Below, one piece after another: positions 24,760 to 33,438 of a DNA stretch of 64,000 nt; the stretch's first letter is position 1; each line of letters begins with the position of its first letter. The translations under genes and the position numbers were made by a program. Where the stretch lies: positions 1 through 64,000 of the forward strand of contig CAYVQE010000012.1 of NCBI GenBank assembly GCA_964454005.1, given 5' to 3'. This DNA comes from CAYVQE01 sp964454005. GTDB lineage: Bacteria; Myxococcota; B64-G9. Below the pieces are notes generated by a model. The model was not told the origin of the DNA. It saw only the letters and a list, made by a program, of their open reading frames with translations, and searched no databases.

Positions 24760-27456
24760 ATGAAGGCTCAGCGGATGAGAGCCCGAGCGTTGCCGATCCT
24801 CGCGCTGCTCGCGTTGGCCCTGGCCCTGGGTGCCTGCAGCGCCAAATCGCGCATCGACGACCTGTGCAGCAGCGATGCCGACTGCGGTGACGACGAGCGC
24901 TGCCGCGATGGCGTCTGCCAGCAGGTCGAGTGCCAGCAATCGGGCGACTGCCCCAGCGGGCAGTACTGCGTCGAGGGCTTCTGCATCGACAGCCAGCCCT
25001 GTGCAAGCGACGCCGACTGCACCGAGCCCACCCCGACCTGCGATCCGGATACCGGTCGCTGTGTCGCCTGCGCAGCGGACTGCAGCGGCCGCTGCTGCGG
25101 CCCGGACGGCTGCGGCGGCACCTGCCCGGACGAATGCGACCAGACCGGCCAGACCTGCGATCAGGAGACCTGCCGCTGCCAGGGGGATTGCCAGCCGGCC
25201 TGCGCCGAACGCGAGTGCGGCCCGGACGGCTGCGGCGGCACCTGCCCGCCGGGCTGCGCCGACGATGAGACCTGCGTCGACGGCCGCTGCCAGGCGGGGT
25301 CCGGCTGCCAGACCGACGCCGACTGCGAGGTTCCCGAAGCCCCGCGCTGCGATGTTCAAAGCGGCCGGTGCGTGGAGTGCCTCGACGCTGCCGACTGCGC
25401 CGAGGGCGAGATCTGCTCCGGTGGGTTCTGTGCCCAGCAGGCGGTGTGCACCGAGGACAGCCAATGCGAGATGGGCCAGATTTGCGTCGACGGCGCCTGC
25501 GTGGCCGGCTGCCATTCGAGCCGCGATTGCCCGGAAGGCTGGACCTGCCTGCCGGATGAGGGCCCGCACGGCACTTGCGTCGAGTGCCAGAACGACGGCG
25601 ACTGCGGGCCGGGCCAGGCCTGCAGCGACGGCCGTTGCGTCACCCACTGCACCAGCGACGCCCACTGCACGCCCTTGTACTGCGATCAGGCCAGCCACCA
25701 GTGCGTGGCCTGCACCGCCGATGCGCACTGTGCCGAGGGCGAGATCTGCGATCAGCTCGAGTGCCGCACCGGTTGCCGCGAGGACGCCGACTGTGCCAGC
25801 GGTCATTGCGATCAGGCCAGCCTCAGCTGCGTCGAATGCGGCGACGACGACGACTGCCCACTGGGTTCGTTGTGCGTCGATCAAGGCTGCGTGACCGGCT
25901 GCAGCGGCGACCGCGATTGCCCGCCCGGTCTGCAGTGTGATGCCGCTATGGGGCCCCACGGCACCTGCGTCGAATGCCTGTCCGATGACGACTGCGCCGC
26001 GGATCACCGCTGCGTGGCGGGCATGTGCGAGTTCTACTGCGCCAGCGACGACGATTGCCAACCGCCGCGACCGGCCTGTGACGCCGGCGTCTGCGTCGAA
26101 TGCACCAGCAACGATCACTGCGAACGGGGCACCATTTGCATCGAACAGGCCTGCCGGCCCGGCTGCCAGACCGACCGCGATTGTCCGGCGGGTATGGTCT
26201 GCGCGCCCGAGCTCGGCGAACACGGCGGCTGCGTCGAGTGCCTCGACGACGAGGATTGTCCGGCGGAAACGAGCTGCGAGTCCAACCGCTGCGTCATCGC
26301 CGGCTCGGAGATGATCCGGCTGCCCGGCGGCACCTTCACCCGCGGCTCGGACCCGGGCGAGGGCGAGGCGGACGAGGAACCCGAGCAGCAGATCCTGGTG
26401 CCCACGTTCTACATCGACCGCACCCCGGTGACCAACGACCAGTACCGGGCCTGCGTCCAGGCGGGCGCATGCAGCCCGCCGGCCGATACTGCGGCCTTCG
26501 ACCAGCAGGAGCTCGACCAGCACCCGGTGACCCATGTCAGCTGGCAGCAAGCCGATGATTTCTGCGGCTGGCTGGGCAAGAACCTGCCCAGCGAGGCCCG
26601 CTGGGAGCGAGCCGCCCGCGGCCTGGCCGATGAGCGCAGCTACCCCTGGGGCGACGGGGCGCCGGATTGCAACCGCACCAACTACGCCGGCTGCGCCGGG
26701 CATACCACCCGGGTCGACACCCACCCGGCCGGGGCCTCGCCCGATGGCGTGCTCGACATGGCCGGCAACGTCTACGAGTGGGTCTTCGATCGCTACAGCC
26801 AGGATTACTACCAGCGCGCACCCACCGAGGACCCCTGGGGCCCGCTGGAGGGCGACTACCGGGTGATCCGCGGCGGGGCCTACGACAGCCCGGCGGCCAA
26901 CATCCGCGCCGCCAACCGCGGCGCGCGGGCTCCCGACAGCACCCACCCGAACGTGGGCTTCCGCTGCGCCCTGCGCGGGATGCCGACCGCGGTGTTCAGC
27001 GTCGAGCCCGAGGCCGGGCCCTTCGCCAGCACCACCTTCTCGGTCGACGCCGCGGCCAGCACCGACTCCAACCACCCGACCGACGAGCTGGAGGTGCGCT
27101 GGGACTGGGAGGCCGACGACGTCTGGGACAGCGGCTGGACGGTGGCCAAGACCGCTTCACACCGCTATGCCTACAACGGTGTGTTCCGCATTCGGCTCGA
27201 GGTGCGCGATCCGGACGGCAACGTGGATCGCGCCAGCCAGGAGGTGGTGGCCAGCGGGGAGACCGGCTGGGACGGAGCCGCCTGCGAGACCAGCCAGGAC
27301 TGCGCCCATGGCTTCACCTGCGTGCTCGACGTCGGCACCATGAGCTACGTTTGCCGCGAGGAGTGCCTGGCCCTGCTCGATCCCGAGTGCCACATCGACG
27401 GCCGCTCCTGCCAGTGGACCTGGGATCCGATCGGCACCGCCTGCCTGCCCGAGTGA
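24760..27456 (+). CDS. Lipoprotein with Cys-rich repeats, FGE/sulfatase-modifying-factor fold and PKD domain
   Basis: This 898-residue protein is preceded by AGGAGG. The lipobox ALALGAC predicts a lipid-anchored Cys. Residues about 35-510 are arrays of six- to eight-Cys modules (DADCGDDERCRDGVCQ, DCPSGQYCVEGFC and many more), including two copies of CGPDGCGGTCP encoded by identical DNA. Residues about 516-740 are a formylglycine-generating-enzyme fold (MIRLPGGTFTRGS, PVTNDQYRACV, LPSEARWERAARG, YPWGD, DMAGNVYEWV, VIRGGAYDS, VGFRCAL). Then come a PKD-like domain (about 747-830) and a last Cys-rich tail. FGE-fold proteins outside sulfatase maturation act as C-type-lectin-like binding modules, so catalysis is not assured. 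It is likely a surface adhesin or sensor. Confidence 0.88.
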   Translation: MKAQRMRARALPILALLALALALGACSAKSRIDDLCSSDADCGDDERCRDGVCQQVECQQSGDCPSGQYCVEGFCIDSQPCASDADCTEPTPTCDPDTGRCVACAADCSGRCCGPDGCGGTCPDECDQTGQTCDQETCRCQGDCQPACAERECGPDGCGGTCPPGCADDETCVDGRCQAGSGCQTDADCEVPEAPRCDVQSGRCVECLDAADCAEGEICSGGFCAQQAVCTEDSQCEMGQICVDGACVAGCHSSRDCPEGWTCLPDEGPHGTCVECQNDGDCGPGQACSDGRCVTHCTSDAHCTPLYCDQASHQCVACTADAHCAEGEICDQLECRTGCREDADCASGHCDQASLSCVECGDDDDCPLGSLCVDQGCVTGCSGDRDCPPGLQCDAAMGPHGTCVECLSDDDCAADHRCVAGMCEFYCASDDDCQPPRPACDAGVCVECTSNDHCERGTICIEQACRPGCQTDRDCPAGMVCAPELGEHGGCVECLDDEDCPAETSCESNRCVIAGSEMIRLPGGTFTRGSDPGEGEADEEPEQQILVPTFYIDRTPVTNDQYRACVQAGACSPPADTAAFDQQELDQHPVTHVSWQQADDFCGWLGKNLPSEARWERAARGLADERSYPWGDGAPDCNRTNYAGCAGHTTRVDTHPAGASPDGVLDMAGNVYEWVFDRYSQDYYQRAPTEDPWGPLEGDYRVIRGGAYDSPAANIRAANRGARAPDSTHPNVGFRCALRGMPTAVFSVEPEAGPFASTTFSVDAAASTDSNHPTDELEVRWDWEADDVWDSGWTVAKTASHRYAYNGVFRIRLEVRDPDGNVDRASQEVVASGETGWDGAACETSQDCAHGFTCVLDVGTMSYVCREECLALLDPECHIDGRSCQWTWDPIGTACLPE

Positions 27457-27480
27457 CGCCTCCGCGAGCCTCCGGCCGGC

Positions 27481-30093
27481 TCAATCGGTCAGCTCGACGA
27501 ACACGGTGTGGACCTTGTCGCGCTCGATGCGCACCCGCACCCGTTTGCTCAGCCCCAGCGCATCGTTGCGCAGCACCAGGGTGTGCGATCCGGTCGGCAG
27601 GCGCACGTTCATCTGCGGGGTGGGGCCCAGGCGTTTCTTGCCCCAGTAGACCACCGAGTAGGGTTCGGAGTTGATCTTCAGCGTGCCGTGACCGGCGGCC
27701 CGGGCCACCCGCTGCCCGGATTGCCCGGATTGCCCGGATTGTTCGGATTGTTCGGCATGTCCGGCCCGGCCTGGCCTGCGCTGCCGGGGCGGGCGCCGCC
27801 GGCGCTGCTGGCGCCGGCGCTGGCGCCGGTCAGCGGCCCGCTGCCCGCGGTGGGCGTCGCCGCGGGGGCGTTCGGTCTTGTCGGTCTTGTCGGCCGCGGC
27901 GGCGGCGCGATCGCCAGCGTCGGCCGGTTCGTCACGGCCGGCGCCGGTCGCCGAGCCGGCTGCAGCGCTCTTCGGTTTGTCGGCGGTTGGCTCGGCGGCT
28001 TCGGGCACATCGGCCTGCGCTGGTGCCGCATCCTCCTGGCCGGCTGGTTCCGGCGCGTCGGTCCCGCCGGCCGGCGACGCGGCCGGTCCGGCCGGTGGTT
28101 GTCCGGCGTTCGGCCCACCGGCAGCCGCCTGTCCGGGGCCGGCCGCCGCCGGCCCGCTTTCGCCGGGGCCCGGCTCGATCGCCGCCGGGTCGGTTGGCCC
28201 AGCCGGCTGCCCATCGCCGCCGGCAGGCGCCCCCCAGCCGAACGGATCCAGCGCCCAGACCGCACCAGCGGCCGCGCCAGCGATGAACAGCAGCACCAGC
28301 GCTGGCAGCCAGCGGCCGGAGGACTCGGGTCGCTGTAGGGTGGGCGCCTCGTCGTCGAAGTCCGGCGGGGCGGGCTCCGACCCGCCTTCTGCCAGCCAGG
28401 CGTCGGCGGCTGCGTTCTGGTCCCCGCTCGGAGCCTTGATACGGGTCTGGGCCTGCAGCAGATCTTCGTCGTAGGAGGCCAGCTCACCGACGTCGTCGTC
28501 CGCCTCGGCCGCGGCCCCGGCCTCCGGCTGCTGGGGGCGGATGACGGTGGCGTCGCCGGCGTCCGCTTCGGCCGCCGGCGGCATTTCCGGCTCGGCCGCC
28601 GCCTGGTCGCCCGGCAGCTCGGGCGCCTCGGTCCGGGTCAGCAGCCGCTCGGCGGCGCGGACCAGCTCCTCGTCGTCGGCGTCCGGATCGGAGCCGGCGA
28701 GCCCGGCGCGATGGGGCTCGATCAGGGTCGGGTCCTCATCGCCGTAACCTTCCAGGCCCATCGCGTCGGCGTCTTCCGACCCGCCGGCCGCCGGCGGCTG
28801 GCCGACGGTGGCGTAGTCGCCCGGCAGCCCCAGGGCGCCGAAGGAGATGGCCTCGCCGTCACCGTCGACCACCGCCGGCGCCTCGCCGCTGACTTCCAGC
28901 TCGTCCTCGGTGCTGGCGCGGCCTTCGGCCGACTGGAACTCGGGCTCGGTGGTCTTGCGCGGCCGGCCGCTGGGCGGCTGCCCGGCCGGCCCGAAGGCGG
29001 CCGGGCCCGCCGTCGCATCCGGTGGCGGGCCGGCATCCGCTGCGGCCCGGGGCCGGCTCGACTCGACCTGGCCGGCCGGGGCCGGCTGTTCGGGTGGGGG
29101 AGTGGACTCGCGGCGCATCGAGCGGACCGGCGTCGGCTGCAGGGTGCGCGGCTTGGCCTCCGGCATCCGTTGGCGCACCAGCTCGGCCACCGCCATCGCC
29201 CCTGGCGGCTCGCGGTGGCTGTGGAGGTAGCTGGCCAGCGCCTGGGCCATCTTGCCCGCGGTGGCGTAGCGCTTCTTGACGTTGCACTCCAACGCCTTCT
29301 TGATCACCGCGGCCAACTTGCGGTCGACCTGCTTGTTGATCTTCTGCGGCGGCTTGTAGGCGCCGCGGGTGATCCGGGCCATGGTTTCTTGCGGCGAGCC
29401 GCCCTCGAAGGGGCGCTCGATGGTCAGCAGCTCGTACAGGATGACCCCGGCGGCCCAGACGTCGGAACGGCCGTCGATCGGTTGGGCGGTCAGCTGCTCC
29501 GGGCTCATGTAGCCCACCTTGCCCTTGACCACCCCGGCCTGGGTGGACGAGATCCGACTGGCCGCCCGGGCGATGCCGAAGTCGACCAGCTTGACCTGGC
29601 CCTCGAAGGAGAGCAGCACGTTTTGGGGGCTGACGTCGCGGTGGACGATCTGCAGCGGCTCGCCGTCGGGGCCCAGCTTGTTGTGGGCGTAATCCAGACC
29701 GCGGCAGACCTCCAGGGCGATGTGGACGGCCAGCATGGCCGATAAGGGTTTCTCGTCTTCGCAACAGCGCTTGAGCAAGCTTTGCAGGTCGACGCCGTCG
29801 ACGTACTCCATGACCAGGTAGTACTCGCCGTCGATCTCGCCGAAATCGATCACCTGGGCGATGTTGCCGTGGCTGAGTGTGACGGTGATCATGGCCTCGT
29901 CCATGAACATCTGCACGAAGGCCTCATCTTGACCGAGCTGCGGCAGGATTTTCTTGACCGCCAGATCCTTCTCGAACCCGCCGGCGCCGTAGAGCTTGGC
30001 CCGATACAGCGCCGCCATGCCACCGGTGGCGACCCGTTCGATCAGGTAGTATTTGCCGAACTCCCTCGGCAGCACTTCAGCGGGAGCGTTCAT
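27481..30093 (-). CDS. Hanks-type Ser/Thr protein kinase with C-terminal PEGA domain
   Basis: This 870-residue protein starts at the ATG at 30093, 12 bases after GAGGAA and below a good promoter; a longer frame exists but would cover that promoter. The kinase domain (about 14-280) is complete: glycine loop RVATGGMAALYRA, Lys47 in LAVKK, HRD at 151-153, SPQN, DFG at 171-173, and GYMSPEQL. HRDVSPQN is typical of myxobacterial Pkn kinases. A long acidic Pro/Ala-rich linker (about 310-590) precedes one membrane helix (LPALVLLFIAGAAAGAVWAL, about 597-617). A second low-complexity region with Gln-Ser-Gly repeats leads to a PEGA domain at about 798-870. The kinase is cytoplasmic and the PEGA domain periplasmic. 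It converges on the FGE-like lipoprotein gene. Confidence 0.93.
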   Translation of the reverse strand: MNAPAEVLPREFGKYYLIERVATGGMAALYRAKLYGAGGFEKDLAVKKILPQLGQDEAFVQMFMDEAMITVTLSHGNIAQVIDFGEIDGEYYLVMEYVDGVDLQSLLKRCCEDEKPLSAMLAVHIALEVCRGLDYAHNKLGPDGEPLQIVHRDVSPQNVLLSFEGQVKLVDFGIARAASRISSTQAGVVKGKVGYMSPEQLTAQPIDGRSDVWAAGVILYELLTIERPFEGGSPQETMARITRGAYKPPQKINKQVDRKLAAVIKKALECNVKKRYATAGKMAQALASYLHSHREPPGAMAVAELVRQRMPEAKPRTLQPTPVRSMRRESTPPPEQPAPAGQVESSRPRAAADAGPPPDATAGPAAFGPAGQPPSGRPRKTTEPEFQSAEGRASTEDELEVSGEAPAVVDGDGEAISFGALGLPGDYATVGQPPAAGGSEDADAMGLEGYGDEDPTLIEPHRAGLAGSDPDADDEELVRAAERLLTRTEAPELPGDQAAAEPEMPPAAEADAGDATVIRPQQPEAGAAAEADDDVGELASYDEDLLQAQTRIKAPSGDQNAAADAWLAEGGSEPAPPDFDDEAPTLQRPESSGRWLPALVLLFIAGAAAGAVWALDPFGWGAPAGGDGQPAGPTDPAAIEPGPGESGPAAAGPGQAAAGGPNAGQPPAGPAASPAGGTDAPEPAGQEDAAPAQADVPEAAEPTADKPKSAAAGSATGAGRDEPADAGDRAAAAADKTDKTERPRGDAHRGQRAADRRQRRRQQRRRRPPRQRRPGRAGHAEQSEQSGQSGQSGQRVARAAGHGTLKINSEPYSVVYWGKKRLGPTPQMNVRLPTGSHTLVLRNDALGLSKRVRVRIERDKVHTVFVELTD
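27712..27756. repeat. 9-bp tandem repeat in the kinase linker
   Basis: Five 9-bp units (consensus TTGCCCGGA, the last two TTGTTCGGA and TTGTTCGGC) code for repeating Gln-Ser-Gly or Glu-Gln-Ser triplets just before the PEGA domain. The copy number could vary by slippage without changing the frame. Confidence 0.85.
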
Positions 30094-30148
30094 CTGGAGT
30101 CCGTTCCTCGGCCACGGGCGACCGCTGGTTGCAGCGCATCCGTCGGCG

Positions 30149-30177
30149 ATGCTACCAGCCTGCTTGGCCCAGGTCAA
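30149..30177 (-). promoter_or_regulatory. Promoter of the Ser/Thr kinase gene
   Basis: On the minus strand TTGACC (30172-30177), 17 bases, TAGCAT (30149-30154). This gives a leader of about 50 bases. The -10 hexamer is the same as that of the toxin-antitoxin promoter. Confidence 0.6.
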
Positions 30178-30204
30178 TCATCACCCAGGACCGCATCGGG
30201 GACC

Positions 30205-30230
30205 AACTGCCTGACAAACCAGGCGGTTTT
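30205..30230 (+). terminator. Hairpin with T-tract, orphan terminator or attenuator-like
   Basis: AACTGCCTG, 6-base loop, CAGGCGGTT form a 9-bp stem with one G-T pair, and the run TTTT ends it. It reads as an intrinsic terminator on the plus strand, although no plus-strand gene leads into it. Confidence 0.4.
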
Positions 30231-30383
30231 GTGCTCTGACGGATGGCCCCTATCCCCGGATCTGCCCTGCGGCCCGGCGCGCCCCGCAAGGCGTCCAGGG
30301 TCCCGGACCGCAAGGGCGGCGCGCCGCCCCTCATCCTCCACCCAGGCTGCCAGCATGAAGCCGTGGACGGTCCCGACCGCGTT

Positions 30384-30410
30384 TTGACACCCGGGCATGA
30401 ATCCGATAGA
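30384..30410 (+). promoter_or_regulatory. Candidate promoter of the kelch lipoprotein / purine operon
   Basis: A perfect TTGACA (30384-30389) is followed after 15 bases by GATAGA (30405-30410). The -10 is poor, so only the -35 is persuasive. The leader would be about 75 bases. Confidence 0.35.
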
Positions 30411-30491
30411 CCTCGGCAAAGGCGTTTGCCACGCGGTGGCGGGAGCTTCGCAGTCCCGGCCGCCGCCACGGAATCGGAGCGGGAGCTGCGC

Positions 30492-31997
30492 ATGCGTCGG
30501 ACCTGGGTGCTGGTCTTGTTCGGCTTGTTGGTTGCGACGCTGGCCGGCTGCGGCGAGCAACGCGACGGGCGGGTTGCGATCGTGCTCATCGGCGGTTGCG
30601 ATCCAAACCTGTCCGATGTCCAGCAGGCGATCGACATGTACTGTGTCTCGATCGAGGAGCCGGCGGGCGCGTTGCTCGACGGTCCGAACTGCTCGACCGC
30701 GCTGACCGGCGTGCGGCTCGAGATCGATGAGGCGACCCGGCCGGTGGTGGTGGTGGTCGAGGGGCTCGAGCGGCTCGACGGCGAGCGCCACCGGCTGCTG
30801 CTGCGCGGTCGGTCGGCCCCGGTGCGGCTGGTATCGGGCGAAGAGACCGAGGTGCCGGTGCCGCTGGCCCCGCTGGAGCGCTTCGGGCTGCTGGCGGCCG
30901 ACCGGGTGGGCTGCCCGATGCTGCCCCATCCGGTGATCGATCACAGCACCAGCGTGTTCCCTTCCGGCCACCTCTTGATCGTCGGCAGCGGCGCGGAGGA
31001 CGTGGATCCGGATACGGCGGCGATGTTGATCGAGGGTTGGACGCACGCCGCCGAGCGGCTGCCGACGCCGAACTCGCTTTACCGCAGCGATCACCTGGCG
31101 GCCCGCTGCGATGACGGCCGGCTGTTCGTAGCCGGTGGCCGGCTGACCGCCGGAGGGGCCGCCACCCGCGAGGTGGTGGCTCTGCGCGGAGGCGAGATCC
31201 TCGACGCGGTGCCCGAAGCCGGGGTCGATGTCGCCGCGGCCCTGTCCTTCGAGTCGCTGGAACGGCCGCTGGTCTGGTCCCGTCCACTGCCGGCCGGGGC
31301 GCTGTTCTTCGGCCGCCAGTTGCTGATCGCCGACGGCGCCCGGCCGGCCGAGATGTTCATGGGCGACAGCGAGGTCTCGGACGAGCTCGAGGTCACCGGC
31401 GGCCAGGCCTTCCCGCAGAGCGGGCGCACCCCGACGGTGGTGGCCTACGAGCGCGACAAGGCCATCGTGGCCGGCGCCGCCAACCGCATCGGCCGGCTGA
31501 CGGTGGCCAACGGCAACCGCCAGGCCATCTACCAGAGCGCCGCGGCTGCGGTGTCGGCCCGCGACGGAGCGCCCGGCCTGGCATTGCCCGATGGCACGGT
31601 GATGGTCATCGGCCACCGGGCCGGCCCGGTGGGACTGCCCGATTCGCCGCTGCTCGCCATCGACCCGGGCGGCGACGGCTTGCCGCCCGCGGCCACCGCG
31701 GTACCGGTGCCGGCAGGTTTTCCCGAACGGGGCCACGACGCCTGCGTGCTGCCCGACGGCCGGGTGCTGGTGACCGGCGGCGTGACCGGGTCGGGTGAGC
31801 CGGCGGCCACTTTCCTGGTGCTGCCGGCAGACAACCCGGTTGGCTGGGAGGTCATCGCCGGGCCCGAGCTGAACGTGGCCCGCCGGGGCCATACGGCCGA
31901 TCTGCTGCCCGACGGCCGGGTATTCATCATCGGCGGCGAGGCCATCCGCGCCGGCGGCGAGGACCCGTCACGCTCCGTCGAGATCATCGCCTTCTGA
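30492..31997 (+). CDS. Kelch-like beta-propeller lipoprotein
   Basis: This 501-residue protein starts at the ATG at 30492, which begins a lipoprotein signal (MRRTWVLVLFGLLVATLAGCGEQ). The second half has several kelch-type blades with paired glycines followed by display-like strands: RLFVAGGRLTAGGAATREV, RVLVTGGVTGSGEPAATF, RVFIIGGEAIRAGGED, and the intervening ERGHDACVLPDG and RRGHTADLLPDG strands. The first ~110 residues are a separate beta domain with two or three Cys. Kelch lipoproteins of this type are abundant in Myxococcota, with unknown ligands. It ends only 8 bases before the 8-oxoguanine deaminase gene, so it may share its transcript; a metabolic link is not evident. Confidence 0.75.
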   Translation: MRRTWVLVLFGLLVATLAGCGEQRDGRVAIVLIGGCDPNLSDVQQAIDMYCVSIEEPAGALLDGPNCSTALTGVRLEIDEATRPVVVVVEGLERLDGERHRLLLRGRSAPVRLVSGEETEVPVPLAPLERFGLLAADRVGCPMLPHPVIDHSTSVFPSGHLLIVGSGAEDVDPDTAAMLIEGWTHAAERLPTPNSLYRSDHLAARCDDGRLFVAGGRLTAGGAATREVVALRGGEILDAVPEAGVDVAAALSFESLERPLVWSRPLPAGALFFGRQLLIADGARPAEMFMGDSEVSDELEVTGGQAFPQSGRTPTVVAYERDKAIVAGAANRIGRLTVANGNRQAIYQSAAAAVSARDGAPGLALPDGTVMVIGHRAGPVGLPDSPLLAIDPGGDGLPPAATAVPVPAGFPERGHDACVLPDGRVLVTGGVTGSGEPAATFLVLPADNPVGWEVIAGPELNVARRGHTADLLPDGRVFIIGGEAIRAGGEDPSRSVEIIAF

Positions 31998-32005
31998 GGG
32001 ATCCC

Positions 32006-33385
32006 ATGAGACGCGTGCTGTTTCGCAACGCCCTGGTCATTTTTACCGGCGACGACGCGCTGGGCGAGCTGCGCGATGCCGACCTGCTGATCACGGGCCG
32101 GCGGGTGGCTGCCGTGGGACACCGGCTCGAGCCGGAAGCGCCGGTGGACGAGGAGATCGACGCCGGCGGCAAGCTGATCGTACCGGGCCTGGTCAACACC
32201 CACCACCACTTCTACCAGGTCTTGACCCGCAACCTCGAGGCCGTCCAGGACGCCAAGCTGTTCGACTGGCTGGTCTATCTCTACGAAGTCTGGCAGCACG
32301 TCACGCCCGAGGACCTGCACGCCGCGGCCACCGCGGCGCTGGGCGAGCTGCTGTTGACCGGCTGCACCCTGGCGGCCGATCACCACTACCTCTGCCCGCA
32401 GTGTGCCGGCGGCGATCTGTTCGAAGCCGAGGCCGAGGCGGCCGCCGAGTTGGGGATCCGTCTGACCATGACCCGCGGCAGCATGAGCCTGGGCCGCAGT
32501 CGCGGCGGGTTGCCGCCGGATACGGTCATCCAGGACGAGGACACCATCCTGGCCGACTCGCAGCGGGTGATCGAACGCTTCCACGATCCCGCTCCGCTGG
32601 CGCGCTGTCAGGTGGCCCTGGCGCCTTGCTCGCCCTTTTCGGTCACCCCGGAGCTGATGCGCCAGGTGGCCGAGCTGGCCCGCGATAAGGGTGTGCGGCT
32701 GCACACCCACCTGGCCGAGACGCTGGACGAGGAGCGTTTCTGCCTGGAGCGCTTCGGCAAACGGCCGCTGGCGCTGATGGAGGACTACGGCTGGATCGGC
32801 GACGACGTCTGGTTCGCCCACTGCGTTCACGTCGATGCGGACGAGATCGTCCGCATGGCCGCCACCGGCACCGGCGTGGCCCACTGCCCAGTGTCCAACT
32901 TGCGGCTCGGCTCGGGCATCGCCCCGGTGCCGGCCATGCTCGACGCCGGGGTGCCGGTGGGCCTGGCCGTCGACGGCAGCGCTTCGAACGATAGCTCCAA
33001 CCTGTTGCGCGAGGCGCAGGTCTGCATGCTGATCCACCGGGTGGGCACCGGAGTCGACGCCATGCCCGCCCGCAGGGTGTTGCGGCTGGCAACCGGCGGC
33101 GGCGCGGCCGTGCTGGGCCGCACCGATCTGGGCCGGCTGGCCCCCGGCCAGGCGGCCGATCTGGCCCTGTTCGATCTCGATGGCTTGGCCTATGCCGGAG
33201 CCCGCCACGATCCGCCGGCGGCCTTGCTCTTCTGCGGGCTGGACCAGCGGGCCGATCTGGTGATGGTCAACGGCCAGGTGGTGGTGCGCGACCGGCGACT
33301 GGTGCGCGTGGACGAGAGCCGGGCGGCTCGCAAGGCGGACAGCGCCGCGCAGGGTCTGTTGCGCCGGGCGGGGCTGCTCGGTTGA
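32006..33385 (+). CDS. 8-oxoguanine deaminase-like amidohydrolase
   Basis: This 459-residue protein of the amidohydrolase superfamily (ATZ/TRZ branch) has metal ligands His66/His68 in VNTHHHFYQ, RLHTHLAETLDEE, the FAHCVHVD strand and the late Asp in GLAVDGSASNDSSN. The motif combination DHHYLCPQC, HLAET and GSASNDSSNLL followed by HRVG is that of 8-oxoguanine deaminase, which converts 8-oxoguanine to uric acid. A more general hydroxyatrazine or guanine deaminase assignment is the alternative. Directly downstream are three genes for a xanthine-dehydrogenase-type enzyme, which also makes urate, so the context supports purine catabolism or salvage of oxidised bases. Confidence 0.85.
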   Translation: MRRVLFRNALVIFTGDDALGELRDADLLITGRRVAAVGHRLEPEAPVDEEIDAGGKLIVPGLVNTHHHFYQVLTRNLEAVQDAKLFDWLVYLYEVWQHVTPEDLHAAATAALGELLLTGCTLAADHHYLCPQCAGGDLFEAEAEAAAELGIRLTMTRGSMSLGRSRGGLPPDTVIQDEDTILADSQRVIERFHDPAPLARCQVALAPCSPFSVTPELMRQVAELARDKGVRLHTHLAETLDEERFCLERFGKRPLALMEDYGWIGDDVWFAHCVHVDADEIVRMAATGTGVAHCPVSNLRLGSGIAPVPAMLDAGVPVGLAVDGSASNDSSNLLREAQVCMLIHRVGTGVDAMPARRVLRLATGGGAAVLGRTDLGRLAPGQAADLALFDLDGLAYAGARHDPPAALLFCGLDQRADLVMVNGQVVVRDRRLVRVDESRAARKADSAAQGLLRRAGLLG

Positions 33386-33438
33386 GCGGCGAGCGCCCGC
33401 CGGCCACCGCCGGGGGCGCCGAAAGGAATGGACCGAAC

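Larger units (their letters stand above)
30094..30491. other. 398-base divergent intergenic region with hairpin and palindrome
   Basis: It separates the kinase and the kelch-like lipoprotein. It holds the kinase promoter (30149-30177), a 9-bp hairpin followed by TTTT (30205-30230), a perfect 16-bp GC palindrome GGGCGGCGCGCCGCCC (30314-30329) and a TTGACA-containing promoter candidate (30384-30410). I see no small gene that I would defend. Confidence 0.55.

Noticed and set aside
26308..26970. The FGE-fold domain taken as a working formylglycine-generating enzyme
   Set aside because: It is embedded in an extracellular lipoprotein between Cys-rich and PKD modules, and no sulfatase gene is nearby, so I describe the fold only.
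22633..27075. A 1480-codon minus-strand open frame over the PEGA and Cys-rich genes
   Set aside because: It runs antisense through two well-supported genes and has only Ala/Gly/Val-rich composition produced by their codon pattern.
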